Shown: positions 16,614 to 24,648, numbered from the stretch's first letter. The stretch is DNA of 64,000 nucleotides from Deltaproteobacteria bacterium (GCA_947490345.1 CANLGL010000016.1:30535-94534), one strand, 5' to 3'. The notes: generated from the letters alone by a model not told the origin. Made by a program: numbers and translations.

Positions 16614-17974
16614 GCACCGAGTCCGACGACAAGTCGGCGGTTCGGCCGCGCTCCCGGCTGTTCAGTCGGCCGGTGGGGCTGGCGGTGCCGCTGTCTCCCT
16701 TGGGCGGCGCGCCCGTGGCGGTGGCCGTGCGCACCGAGCCTCCGGCGGAGGAGGCAGCGCCCCCCCCGGCCCCCGAATCCGTCGCTGACCCTGCCACCCC
16801 GATGGCGACTCAAAATCAGCTCTTCAGCGGCTTCGAAGAGCCAACGCTGCTGATGCCAGCGGTGGAGGAGGAGCCGACGATTAACGAGTGGGGCATCGCG
16901 CCGGAGGAGCCGGTCGCTGAGCTGGACGCCGTCGCCTTCGAAGAGGTGCCTGAGCTCGCGCTGCCTCGTGTGGTCCCCGTGCGCAGGCCGCTTTTGACCG
17001 GTCGATTCGGCGGTGCGAATCCGCCGGGCGCGATCACCGCGAGTCCGATACCGACCCTCGAACCCCCTCCAGTGATCGCCACGGCCACCGCGGTCGGCGA
17101 TGCCGGCCCAATCGTGGTCATGGCGTCAGCGCCCGGCAAGATCATCCTCGTCGGCGAGCACGCCGTCGTGTACGGGCACCGGGCGATCGCGGCAGCCGTG
17201 GACCTGTGCACCACGGTGACCCTACGCCGCCGACCAGGACCGACCACCGTCGAAGACACGCTGATCGAAGATCCGCGGCTCGCCGAGGCGCTCGCGACGG
17301 TGGTCCCCCCGATGGGTTTCGGCATCACCATCCGGAGCACCCTGCCCGTCGGCTGCGGAATGGGCTCGTCAGCCGCGCTCGCCGTCGCCGCGGTGCGGGC
17401 GGTCGCGCGGATGGAGGGCAGGGAAGCGTCGCCGCGAGAGTGCGTCGAGCGCGGCTTCGACATGGAGCGCATCTTCCACGGCACCCCCTCGGGCCTCGAC
17501 CACACGGTCAGCGCCAGCGGCGGCGCCCTCCTGTATCGCCGCGGCGAGCCCGCCGAAGAGCTCGTCGTCGGCAAGACGCTGCGCCTGGTGGTCGCCAACA
17601 CGGGCGCGAGGAGCAACACGGCCGACATGGTGGAGCGCGTGCGCCAGCGCAATCCCGTCGACCAGATCACCCGCATCGGTGCGCTGGTGGAGATGACGGC
17701 GGTGCGCATCGCGAAAGGCAAGCCCATCGGCGAATTCCTCAAGGATGCCCACCGGATGCTGCGCCTGATGGGCGTCAGCACCGGCCGGCTCGACGATCTC
17801 TGCCGCGCCATGGAGGCGGCGGGCGCGCAGGGGGCCAAGCTTGCTGGCGCCGGTGGCGGCGGGATCGCCATCGCCCTGGTCGACGAAAAGACCGAGGACG
17901 CCGTCCGCCGCGCCGCGGAGCCCCTGGCGCCTGGGGGCGTGTTCACCACCACGATCGCGGCGACGCAGGGATAG
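16610..17974 (+). CDS. mvaK1: Mevalonate kinase with long N-terminal extension
   Basis: GHMP kinase converting mevalonate to mevalonate-5-phosphate. The catalytic part starts near residue 170 (SAPGKIILVGEHAVVYGHRA), with the phosphate-binding GHMP motif PVGCGMGSSAALAVAAV (about residue 245) and a C-terminal KLAGAGGGGIAIAL motif. Residues 1-170 are an unusual Pro/Ala/Glu-rich, low-complexity extension with no counterpart in ordinary mevalonate kinases (about 300 aa). It is in frame and has the same codon bias, but an internal start cannot be excluded. GTG start overlaps mvaA. Confidence 0.92.
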   Translation: MSTESDDKSAVRPRSRLFSRPVGLAVPLSPLGGAPVAVAVRTEPPAEEAAPPPAPESVADPATPMATQNQLFSGFEEPTLLMPAVEEEPTINEWGIAPEEPVAELDAVAFEEVPELALPRVVPVRRPLLTGRFGGANPPGAITASPIPTLEPPPVIATATAVGDAGPIVVMASAPGKIILVGEHAVVYGHRAIAAAVDLCTTVTLRRRPGPTTVEDTLIEDPRLAEALATVVPPMGFGITIRSTLPVGCGMGSSAALAVAAVRAVARMEGREASPRECVERGFDMERIFHGTPSGLDHTVSASGGALLYRRGEPAEELVVGKTLRLVVANTGARSNTADMVERVRQRNPVDQITRIGALVEMTAVRIAKGKPIGEFLKDAHRMLRLMGVSTGRLDDLCRAMEAAGAQGAKLAGAGGGGIAIALVDEKTEDAVRRAAEPLAPGGVFTTTIAATQG

Positions 17975-17982
17975 CAGCGACC

Positions 17983-18942
17983 GTGCCCGTCGCCACCGCC
18001 GTCGCCCACCCGAACATCGCGCTCTGCAAGTACTGGGGCAAACGCGACCGCGCGCTGAACCTGCCCTCGGTGGGCAGCCTGTCGCTGACGCTGGCGCCGT
18101 TTTCGACGACGACCACCGTCGAATGGGGTGCCGACTTCGACGAGCTCGTCCTCAACGGGCGCACGGGCACCGCCGCCGAAGCGAGCAAGGTCTTCGGGCT
18201 TCTGGACCTCATCGACAGCTGGCGGCCGCGGGTTCGGGTGCTGACCGAGAACGACTTCCCGACCGCAGCCGGCCTCGCGTCCAGCTCGTCAGGGTTCGCG
18301 GCGCTGGCGCTGGCGGCCACCACGGCGGCCGGGCAGAAACGCTCGGCGGAGGAGCTCTCCACATTGGCCCGGCGTGGCTCTGGAAGCGCGGCGCGGTCGA
18401 TCTTTGGGGGGTGGTCGGAGTGGAAGCTGGGCGAGCGCGAGGACGGGCTGGACAGCTACGCGTTCGAGATCGCTCCCCAGGACCATTGGGACGTCCGAAT
18501 GATCGTCGCCATCTTCGACGCCGGCCCAAAGTCGATTTCAAGTCGCGATGGGATGCTGCACACCCAGCAGACGTCGCCCTACTACCCAGCGTGGGTGCAG
18601 AGCGCGCCCCGGGACCTCGCCGAGGCGCGATCCGCGATCCGGAACCGCGACCTGGCGGCGTTGGGAACGGTGATGGAGCGCTCCGCCCTCCGCATGCACG
18701 CGTGCATGATGGCGGCCGACCCGGCCGTGCTGTACTGGAAGAGCGGGTCACTGTGGGCACAGGAGACCGTGCGCATGCTCCGCGACCAGGGGATTCCCTG
18801 CGCGTGGACGATGGACGCAGGACCGAACGTCAAGGTGCTGGTCCCAGCAGCCCATGCCGGCGTCGTCGCCGCGCGCCTGGCTCGGGTGGCCGAGCAGGTC
18901 CACGTGCTCGAGCCGGGCGGCCCGGCGCGCATCGTCGGGTAG
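17983..18942 (+). CDS. mvaD: Diphosphomevalonate decarboxylase
   Basis: ATP-dependent decarboxylation of mevalonate diphosphate to isopentenyl diphosphate. Starting at GTG 17983 the product begins with AHPNIALCKYWGKRDRALNL, the typical MvaD N-terminus. It continues with the GHMP-type TAAGLASSSSGFAALA and with GSGSAARSIFGGWSEW. At 319 aa it has the normal family length. The frame is open upstream through mvaK1, but that translation is a shadow. Related phosphomevalonate decarboxylases share these motifs, but an adjacent phosphomevalonate kinase supports the classical route. Confidence 0.93.
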   Translation: MPVATAVAHPNIALCKYWGKRDRALNLPSVGSLSLTLAPFSTTTTVEWGADFDELVLNGRTGTAAEASKVFGLLDLIDSWRPRVRVLTENDFPTAAGLASSSSGFAALALAATTAAGQKRSAEELSTLARRGSGSAARSIFGGWSEWKLGEREDGLDSYAFEIAPQDHWDVRMIVAIFDAGPKSISSRDGMLHTQQTSPYYPAWVQSAPRDLAEARSAIRNRDLAALGTVMERSALRMHACMMAADPAVLYWKSGSLWAQETVRMLRDQGIPCAWTMDAGPNVKVLVPAAHAGVVAARLARVAEQVHVLEPGGPARIVG

Positions 18943-18949
18943 GCAGCGC

Positions 18950-19783
18950 GTGACGCCCGCGCGCTACGGCACGGTCCTCGCACCCGGGAAGCTGGTGCTA
19001 GTGGGAGAGTACGCCGTGCTCGACGGGGGGGCGGCCGTGGTTGCGGCCATCGACCGGGGGATTCGCTGTGTGGTCGGCGAGGGCGATAGCATCACGACGC
19101 CGGGCGACGATCGTTTCGTCCGCGCCGCGCTCGCGGGGGCGCCGGCCGCTGCGTATTCATTCTCGGACGCGCGACCGGTGCCGGGGCTGGCGACGAAAGC
19201 GGGCTTCGGCGGGAGCGCCGCCGCCACGGTCGCTGCAGTCGTGGCGCGGGGGGGGGCGATGGCAGACGCGCTCGCGGTTCACCGGGCGGTCCAGGGGGGC
19301 GGCAGCGGAATCGACGTGCGAGCGTCGTGGATGGGGGGTGTTCGAACCGAGGGCGGCGTGGCGGTCCGCGCGCCCGCGCTGATCGCGATCTGGTCGGGAC
19401 GCTCGGCCAGCACTGGGCCGCGGGTGGAGCGCTACCGGGCGTGGGCGGACGACGGGGCTCGCGCCCGATTCCTGAGTCGCTCCGCGGGCGCAGTGGCGGC
19501 CTTCGACAGGGATCCCGTTGCGGCCATCCGGGAGGCCTACGCCAACCTGTGCGAAATGGCGGCCGCGGCTGGGCTCGACTACGACCTGCCGACGTTCCGG
19601 CGCATCGCTGCCCTCGCGGATGCGCACGGGGGAGCGGCCAAGCCGAGCGGCGCGGGGGGGGGTGACGTGGCGGTGGGGGTGTTTCCTGATGCCGAGGCGG
19701 CCGCCGGGTTCGGGGGGGCTTGCGAGGCGGAGGGGTTTGTGGCGATCGAGGTCGGTGTCGCGACGGCGGCGGGGTGGGTGTAG
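18950..19783 (+). CDS. mvaK2: Phosphomevalonate kinase (GHMP family, short form)
   Basis: Phosphorylates mevalonate-5-phosphate. From GTG 18950 it reads APGKLVLVGEYAVLDGGAAV, the ERG8/MvaK2-type N-terminus, then the GHMP loop FGGSAAATVAAVVARG and the C-terminal KPSGAGGGDVAVGV. At 277 aa it is shorter than most phosphomevalonate kinases (about 330-450). Assignment rests on the GEYAVLD motif and on its place after mvaK1 and mvaD. Its last 60 bp are duplicated exactly 322 bp downstream. Confidence 0.87.
   Translation: MTPARYGTVLAPGKLVLVGEYAVLDGGAAVVAAIDRGIRCVVGEGDSITTPGDDRFVRAALAGAPAAAYSFSDARPVPGLATKAGFGGSAAATVAAVVARGGAMADALAVHRAVQGGGSGIDVRASWMGGVRTEGGVAVRAPALIAIWSGRSASTGPRVERYRAWADDGARARFLSRSAGAVAAFDRDPVAAIREAYANLCEMAAAAGLDYDLPTFRRIAALADAHGGAAKPSGAGGGDVAVGVFPDAEAAAGFGGACEAEGFVAIEVGVATAAGWV
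19724..19783 (+). repeat. 60-bp direct repeat, copy 1 (3' end of mvaK2)
   Basis: These 60 bases, ending with the mvaK2 stop codon, recur without mismatch at 20106-20165. Copy 1 is the coding original because it continues the mvaK2 frame. Confidence 0.95.
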
Positions 19784-19955
19784 GTGGGGTCGGCGGACGG
19801 ACAAGGGGCCGGGGCCGCGCCACGATGCCCGGGCGCAACGCGATTGCCCGGGGCAGCGGCAGAGGTGCAGGGTGGAGCCGAGAGTCCCTGAAAAGCAGGT
19901 GGGCGCGTGCTCACAGCGGCGGCCGGCTACTCCCGTAGCCCCGGGGTGGGCGGGG

Positions 19956-20054
19956 TTCGAGTCCGAGGAACGGCAAGCGCAGGCCGGCGACCTCCCGCTC
20001 GACCATTCCGGCCCGCGCGTCGTCGAACGTCACGCCGTCAATCGCGGTGAGGAT
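19956..20054 (-). pseudogene. Possible remnant of a small nucleotidyltransferase-like gene
   Basis: On the minus strand a 33-codon stretch with strong third-position G/C bias reads ILTAIDGVTFDDARAGMVER and continues to REVAGLRLPFLGLE. This resembles, from memory, the C-terminal part of small hypothetical nucleotidyltransferases (pattern: ITSISGVxFEEAW, then VPFLGxE). It has stop codons upstream and no start, and the usual following helix is missing. If right, it is decayed foreign or toxin-antitoxin-type DNA next to the live cassette. The family assignment is tentative. Confidence 0.3.
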
Positions 20055-20105
20055 TCAGCGTCGGGGCGCTCACGTGGGCGGCCGGATCAACTTGCCGGGC
20101 ATCGT

Positions 20106-20165
20106 GAGGCGGAGGGGTTTGTGGCGATCGAGGTCGGTGTCGCGACGGCGGCGGGGTGGGTGTAG
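20106..20165 (+). repeat. 60-bp direct repeat, copy 2 (non-coding duplicate of the mvaK2 3' end)
   Basis: Identical over 60 bases to 19724-19783, including the stop triplet. The second copy abuts the toxin-antitoxin promoter. This suggests the original junction was mvaK2 directly followed by the cassette, and that the 382 bp from 19784 to 20165 came in by a duplication or insertion event. Perfect identity implies it is recent or an assembly artefact. Confidence 0.95.
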
Positions 20166-20171
20166 CGAGGA

Positions 20172-20200
20172 TTGACGACCGCGTCCGTAATCACTATTCT
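20172..20200 (+). promoter_or_regulatory. Sigma-70-type promoter of the toxin-antitoxin cassette
   Basis: TTGACG (20172-20177) and TATTCT (20195-20200) are separated by exactly 17 bp, and the antitoxin ATG is 18 bp beyond the -10 box. This is the best housekeeping-type promoter seen in the window. No clear operator palindrome is visible over it. Confidence 0.65.
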
Positions 20201-20218
20201 AGTCCAATCGAGCTGACC

Positions 20219-20503
20219 ATGAAGACCGTTTCGGTGTCGGATCTGAAGGCACGGCTGTCGGAACATCTCCGGCACGTCGCGGCCGGCGAGGACGTCGTGG
20301 TGACGGACCGCGGGGCACCCATCGCACGACTGACGGCCATCGAGCCCGATCATGTCCACGGTCTCGCCCGGCTCGCTGCCGAAGGGAAGGTCCGACTCCC
20401 GAGCGGCCCGCTCCCGGCGGGCTTCTGGTCCCGGGGGCGCATCGCCGACCCCATCGGCTCGCTGCGCGCCGCGATCATCGACGAGCGCGAGGACGGGCGG
20501 TGA
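20219..20503 (+). CDS. Phd/YefM-type antitoxin
   Basis: Antitoxin of a type II toxin-antitoxin pair (94 aa). The N-terminal DNA-binding part is typical (KTVSVSDLKARLSEHLRHV, then GEDVVVTDRGAPIARL). The C-terminal third, which would wrap the toxin, is Arg/Gly/Pro-rich. Family knowledge: such antitoxins repress their own promoter and neutralise the downstream toxin. ATG 20219 is chosen although the frame extends upstream. The stop overlaps the toxin start (GTGA), the usual coupled arrangement. Confidence 0.9.
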   Translation: MKTVSVSDLKARLSEHLRHVAAGEDVVVTDRGAPIARLTAIEPDHVHGLARLAAEGKVRLPSGPLPAGFWSRGRIADPIGSLRAAIIDEREDGR

Positions 20504-20922
20504 TCTTCTGGGACAGCTCCGCGATCGTGCCCCTCCTCGTGGCGGAGCCGTGCTCGCGGGACGCGGCCGCGTTGGCGAAGACGGTGCCGGGCATGATCGT
20601 GTGGTGGGCCACGCCGGTGGAGGTGCTGTCGTCGCTCTCCCGCCGTGAGCGCGAGGCGGGCCCGGGCACCGCCGAGGCCGCGCGAGTGCTGCTCCGAGAA
20701 CTCTCCCAGGCCTGGGCTGAGGTGCTGCCGAGCGAGGAGGCACGGACCGGGGCCGCGCGCCTGCTCCGCACTCACCCGTTGCGCGCGGCAGACGCGCTCC
20801 AGCTCGCGGCGGCGTTGACCTGGGCCGAGCGCCGCCCGGACGGGCATCGTTTCGCGACCTTGGACACCCGCCTGGCGGAAGCCGCCCGACGGGAGGGCTT
20901 CGAGATCATGCTGTCTGGGTGA
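20500..20922 (+). CDS. vapC: PIN-domain ribonuclease toxin (VapC-like)
   Basis: Predicted metal-dependent RNase toxin, 140 aa. The acidic PIN tetrad is visible as Asp5 (IFWDSSAIV), Glu41, Asp98 (LRAADALQLA) and Asp122 (FATLDTRLAEAA), so it should be active. GTG start overlaps the antitoxin by 4 bp. The cassette sits between mvaK2 and fni on the same strand, splitting an otherwise contiguous isoprenoid run, and is bordered by gene fragments on both sides. Confidence 0.92.
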   Translation: MIFWDSSAIVPLLVAEPCSRDAAALAKTVPGMIVWWATPVEVLSSLSRREREAGPGTAEAARVLLRELSQAWAEVLPSEEARTGAARLLRTHPLRAADALQLAAALTWAERRPDGHRFATLDTRLAEAARREGFEIMLSG

Positions 20923-21146
20923 GGCGCTGGGAAGCAGGTGGCGCCCTGCTCACAGAGGCGGTGCTGGTCGATGACGCCGAACGACGCATCGGTTTCGACG
21001 CCACCAGCTTCGACCACCTTGACCTCACCGGCGACGGCGTCGACGAACCCCTCCTCATCACCGACGGCGCCGACATCGGCATCATGGACGGGGCGAGCGT
21101 GTTTCCGTCGTCCGGCCAGCTAGTCGTACACCCGCGCACAATCTGA
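20919..21146 (+). pseudogene. Gene fragment with FG-GAP-like motif
   Basis: A 75-codon open stretch beginning at the GTG overlapping vapC. Third-position G/C bias is strong, so it was probably coding. It contains LDLTGDGVDEPLLITDGADI, the DxxGDGxxD calcium-loop pattern of FG-GAP/integrin-type beta-propeller repeats. It lacks a proper start or signal, and its end overlaps the stop of the convergent small lipoprotein by 27 bp. Most likely the 3' remnant of a larger surface protein cut by the insertion of the toxin-antitoxin cassette. Confidence 0.4.
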
Positions 21147-21422
21147 AGGCGGGTCGGAGTACAGGTCACCACAACTCTCGGACTGCATCTTTTCGAGACA
21201 GTCCCGAGCCTCGTCCTCGTCGAAGTCGCTCCCACCGTCGATCGCATCGATCAGGTCTTCCTGATCGTCCGTGCACTCCTCCATGTCGGTGTCGTACTCC
21301 TCCTCAAAGTAGGCGAGCAGGCACTCCTGAAGCCGCGCACAGGCGATCGACGCGTACTGCTTGGGAAAGGTGTCTTCGTCCACGACCAGAAAACAACCCA
21401 AGAGGGAGACTAGGGCAAGCAT
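21120..21422 (-). CDS. Small cysteine-rich lipoprotein (100 aa)
   Basis: MLALVSLLGC is a lipobox with Cys at residue 10. The mature part is very acidic with five further cysteines (ACARLQEC, ECTDDQ, DCLEK, SCGDLY and DCARVYD), a spacing suggesting disulfides in an extracytoplasmic helical domain. Small proteins of this style are frequent in Myxococcota genomes, with no known function. Divergent from fni with 58 bp between the starts, each with a GGTTAGC motif upstream. Confidence 0.8.
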   Translation of the reverse strand: MLALVSLLGCFLVVDEDTFPKQYASIACARLQECLLAYFEEEYDTDMEECTDDQEDLIDAIDGGSDFDEDEARDCLEKMQSESCGDLYSDPPSDCARVYD

Positions 21423-21480
21423 CGGACACCTCTGCCGCGAGGCTAACCCGCACGCCCAGACCCCGGGTTAGCTCCCCCCG

Positions 21481-22542
21481 ATGCCGGCCCCGCACGACAT
21501 CTCCGCCCGCAAGGCCGACCACCTCGCGTTGTGCACCGACGGCGACGTTGGCTTCGTCGGCAAGACCGCGCTGTGGGACGAGCTCGACTTCGTTCACGAC
21601 GCTCTCCCCGAGCTGGCGGTAGCCGAGCTCGACCTGGGGGTCGACTGGCTGGGCAAGCGGCTGGCCGCGCCCTTGGTGATCGCCGCGATGACCGGCGGCA
21701 CCGAACGCGCGGAGGCGGTCAACCGCGACCTCGCATCGGCCGCGCAGGCGCACGGCCTCGGCTTCTGTTTCGGCTCCCAACGGCCGCTGCTCAGCCGCGG
21801 CATCGAGGTCGGCTACCGCGTCCGCGACGTCGCTCCTACCGCGCTGATCGTGGGAAACATCGGCGTCGTCCAAGCGGGTTCGGTCACGACTGAACGCTTG
21901 CGGGAGTTGGTGCAGTTCTCGCGCGCCGACGCGCTCGCCATCCACCTGAACCCCGGCCAGGAGATGGCCCAACCGGAAGGCGATCGTGACTTTCGAGGCG
22001 GCCTCGACACCATTCGGCGCGTCGTCGCCGAGCTGGGGCTTCCGGTCCTGGTCAAGGAGACCGGCTGTGGTCTCTCGCGACAGGTGGGGGAGCGACTCGT
22101 CGCCGCTGGGGTGCGCTGGCTCGACACGGGAGGTGCCGGTGGCACGTCCTGGATCGCGGTGGAGATGCACCGTGCGGACGCTGACTCGCGAGCCCCAGCC
22201 GAACGGTTCCGCGACTGGGGCATCCCCACCGCCGCCAGTGTGGCCGGGCTCGCCAGCCTCCCGGTGGCCGTGTGTGCGACCGGCGGCGTGGCCAATGGCT
22301 TGGACGCGGCCAAGGCGTTGGCGCTCGGGGCAGCGTGCGTCGGCGTGGCCCGGCCCCTGCTGCAGGCGCAGGCGCAGGGGGCGACCGCCCTCGATCACGC
22401 GATCGTGACGCTGCTGGCGGAGTTGAAAATGGCCATGGTGCTGGTGGGCGCCAAGAACGTCGCGGCGCTGCGCGCGGTGCCGCTCATCGCGGGACCAACC
22501 CTGCTGCGATGGGCGCCGGCCCTGGCCGAACGACGCGGGTGA
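21481..22542 (+). CDS. fni: Type 2 isopentenyl-diphosphate delta-isomerase
   Basis: FMN-dependent enzyme interconverting IPP and DMAPP, the step after MvaD. Family features are the N-terminal RKADHL motif, LVIAAMTGGTERAEAVNRDL, GFCFGSQRP, HLNPGQEMAQPEGDRDF, VKETGCGLS, and a flavin-binding CATGGVANGLDAAKALALGA. Length (353 aa) is normal. It continues the mevalonate pathway genes upstream but is set apart from them by the toxin-antitoxin insertion, and it carries its own promoter-like GGTTAGC 9 bp before the ATG. Confidence 0.95.
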   Translation: MPAPHDISARKADHLALCTDGDVGFVGKTALWDELDFVHDALPELAVAELDLGVDWLGKRLAAPLVIAAMTGGTERAEAVNRDLASAAQAHGLGFCFGSQRPLLSRGIEVGYRVRDVAPTALIVGNIGVVQAGSVTTERLRELVQFSRADALAIHLNPGQEMAQPEGDRDFRGGLDTIRRVVAELGLPVLVKETGCGLSRQVGERLVAAGVRWLDTGGAGGTSWIAVEMHRADADSRAPAERFRDWGIPTAASVAGLASLPVAVCATGGVANGLDAAKALALGAACVGVARPLLQAQAQGATALDHAIVTLLAELKMAMVLVGAKNVAALRAVPLIAGPTLLRWAPALAERRG

Positions 22543-22590
22543 TGCATCGGCCACGGGCCGGAGCCGGCGCCCCGAAATAAGCGCGCCACC

Positions 22591-24642
22591 ATGCGACCCA
22601 CCCTGCCTGTGACCGTCTTCCTTCTGAGCTGCGCGCCCAAGGCCGCCCCCCCTGTGGAGGCTCCCCCGGCCCCGCCCGCGCCGCCGCCCGCCTGGTCCAC
22701 GGACCTGCTCAGCTCCATGGACGGAAGCGTCGACCCCTGCGACGACTTCTACCAGTACGCCTGCGGGACCTGGCTGAAGGAGACGCCGCTCCCGGCCGAC
22801 AAGCCCGCCTGGGGCCGGAGCTTCTCGACGATCCGCGAGAAGAACCTCGCCACCTTGCGCACCATCGTCGAGTCGTCCGCGGCCAATCCTGCCGCCAAGG
22901 ACGCCGACTGGCAGAAGATGGGGGACACCTACAAGACCTGCATGGACGAACCCGCGGTCGAGGCCGCAGGCGTGGCGCCGCTGAAGCCTTGGCTCGGCGA
23001 GATCGACAAGATCAAGGACGTGAAGGGCTTTATGCGCACCAGCGGGAAGCTCTCGGCTTCCGGCGTGCGCTCCGTCGTGGACGCGTGGGTCGAAGGCGAC
23101 TTCAAGGACCCCAGTCGCAACACGCTGTACCTGGGCGAGGGCGGCCTCTCCCTTCCTGACAAAGACTACTACGTCCCCACGGACGACAAGGGCAAGGCCA
23201 CGCTTGCCGCGTTCGAGGCCCACATTGCCCGGAGTCTGGTGCTGGCCGGTACCCCAGAGCCCCAGGCCAAGGCCGATGCCACCGCCGTGCTCGCCTTTGA
23301 AACCAAGCTGGCGGATGCGTGGACGCCGAAGGCTGAGCTGCGCGATCCGGTCAAGAGCTACAACCGAGTCGATCGGGCGGGCCTGGTGAAGCTCACCCCC
23401 AAGCTTGACTGGATCGGGTGGCTCGACGGCGCCGGGGCTGGGAAGGCCCAGGAGATCTCGGTCGACGCGCCCGCAACGTTCCAGAAGTTTCAGACCGTCA
23501 TCATGGGCACGCCCATCGCCCACCTGCGGGCGTGGCTGCGCTTCCAAGCCATCCATGCGATGGCGCCAAGCCTGAACAAGGCGGTGTTCGACGAGGACTT
23601 CGGATTCTTCCAGGCGGCGCTCCTCGGCCGCAAGCAGCCCGAGGACCGCTGGAAGCGTTGCCTGGGCACGGTCAATACGGTCGTCGGCGAGGTGGCGGGT
23701 CGCTACTACGTCGAAGCCGCCTTCCCCGGAGAGAGTAAGGCCGTCGCAAGCGGAATGCTCGACGACATCCAGAAGGCCTTCGTGACGGGACTCCCCAACC
23801 TGGCGTGGATGGACGACCAGACCCGCGAACGTGCGCGGGAGAAGTCGGCGAAGATGAGCAAGAAGATCGGCTACCCTGATGCGTGGCGCGACTATTCTGG
23901 CCTCACGATCGCGCCGGCGGGATTCGCCGGGAACGTCGTGGCGGGGACCGAGTTCGAGCACAAGCGGAACATGGCCAAGCTCGGCAAGCCCGTCGATCGG
24001 GGCGAGTGGTACATGACGCCTCAGGCCGTCAACGCCTATTACAACCCCCTGAACAACGAGTTTGCCTACCCCGCGGGCATTCTCCAGGCGCCGTTCTTCG
24101 ACCGCACCTTCCCCAGCGCACGAAACTACGGCGCCATCGGCGCGGTGATGGGACACGAGCTGAGCCACGGCTTCGATGACCAGGGCCGCAAGTTCGACGG
24201 CGACGGCAAGCTCTCCGAGTGGTGGGCGCCCGAGGTCAGCGCCCGCTTCGAGACCCAGGCCGCCTGCGTCAAAGCACAGTTCGACAACTTCGCCATTGCC
24301 GACGGCACCCACGTCAAGGGCGACCTGACACTCGGGGAAAACATCGGCGATCTGGGCGGCGTCCGGACCGCCTACCGGGCGTTTCGGAGCACCAGCGGTG
24401 CCGCCGAGCCCTCCGGCATCGCCGGGATGACGATGGATCAGGTCTTCTTCGTGGCCTACGCCCAGAACTGGTGCACGGTGAGCTCGCCCGAGTACGAAAA
24501 GATGATCGTCGCGAGCAATCCCCACAGCCCCAATCAATTCCGGGTGACGGGCCCCCTCCAGAACCTGCCCGAGTTCCACACGACGTTCAACTGCCAGGCC
24601 GGCGCGAAGATGCGACCCGCCAACGCGTGCGAGGTCTGGTAG
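22591..24642 (+). CDS. pepO: M13-family zinc metallopeptidase lipoprotein (neprilysin/PepO-like)
   Basis: Exported oligopeptidase. The signal (PVTVFLLSC) has a lipobox Cys near residue 15, followed by a Pro/Ala linker. The M13 N-terminal domain begins DPCDDFYQYACGTW. The catalytic region has the substrate-binding NAYYN, zinc motif HELSH (about residue 520) and the third ligand ENIGDLGG (about 583); the C-terminus is CEVW, as in neprilysins. All expected catalytic residues are present. Length 683 aa is typical. Confidence 0.95.
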   Translation: MRPTLPVTVFLLSCAPKAAPPVEAPPAPPAPPPAWSTDLLSSMDGSVDPCDDFYQYACGTWLKETPLPADKPAWGRSFSTIREKNLATLRTIVESSAANPAAKDADWQKMGDTYKTCMDEPAVEAAGVAPLKPWLGEIDKIKDVKGFMRTSGKLSASGVRSVVDAWVEGDFKDPSRNTLYLGEGGLSLPDKDYYVPTDDKGKATLAAFEAHIARSLVLAGTPEPQAKADATAVLAFETKLADAWTPKAELRDPVKSYNRVDRAGLVKLTPKLDWIGWLDGAGAGKAQEISVDAPATFQKFQTVIMGTPIAHLRAWLRFQAIHAMAPSLNKAVFDEDFGFFQAALLGRKQPEDRWKRCLGTVNTVVGEVAGRYYVEAAFPGESKAVASGMLDDIQKAFVTGLPNLAWMDDQTRERAREKSAKMSKKIGYPDAWRDYSGLTIAPAGFAGNVVAGTEFEHKRNMAKLGKPVDRGEWYMTPQAVNAYYNPLNNEFAYPAGILQAPFFDRTFPSARNYGAIGAVMGHELSHGFDDQGRKFDGDGKLSEWWAPEVSARFETQAACVKAQFDNFAIADGTHVKGDLTLGENIGDLGGVRTAYRAFRSTSGAAEPSGIAGMTMDQVFFVAYAQNWCTVSSPEYEKMIVASNPHSPNQFRVTGPLQNLPEFHTTFNCQAGAKMRPANACEVW

Positions 24643-24648
24643 CGGGGC

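Larger units (their letters stand above)
19784..20218. other. 435-bp gap without an intact gene, holding gene debris and a duplicated mvaK2 tail
   Basis: No complete gene is visible. The stretch contains a minus-strand remnant resembling a nucleotidyltransferase C-terminus (19956-20054), a short segment at 19892-19923 similar to 20932-20962, the second copy of the 60-bp mvaK2 tail (20106-20165) and the toxin-antitoxin promoter (20172-20200). It looks like a site of repeated insertion and rearrangement. Confidence 0.7.

Noticed and set aside
19945..19965. tRNA-like T-loop (GGGTTCGAGTCC).
   Set aside because: No matching acceptor, D or anticodon arms around it. The bases are better read as the minus-strand PFLGLEP codons of the gene remnant.
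21304..24579. A 1091-aa minus-strand open frame.
   Set aside because: It is the antisense shadow of fni and the M13 peptidase in GC-rich DNA; no recognisable domain and wrong codon-position bias.
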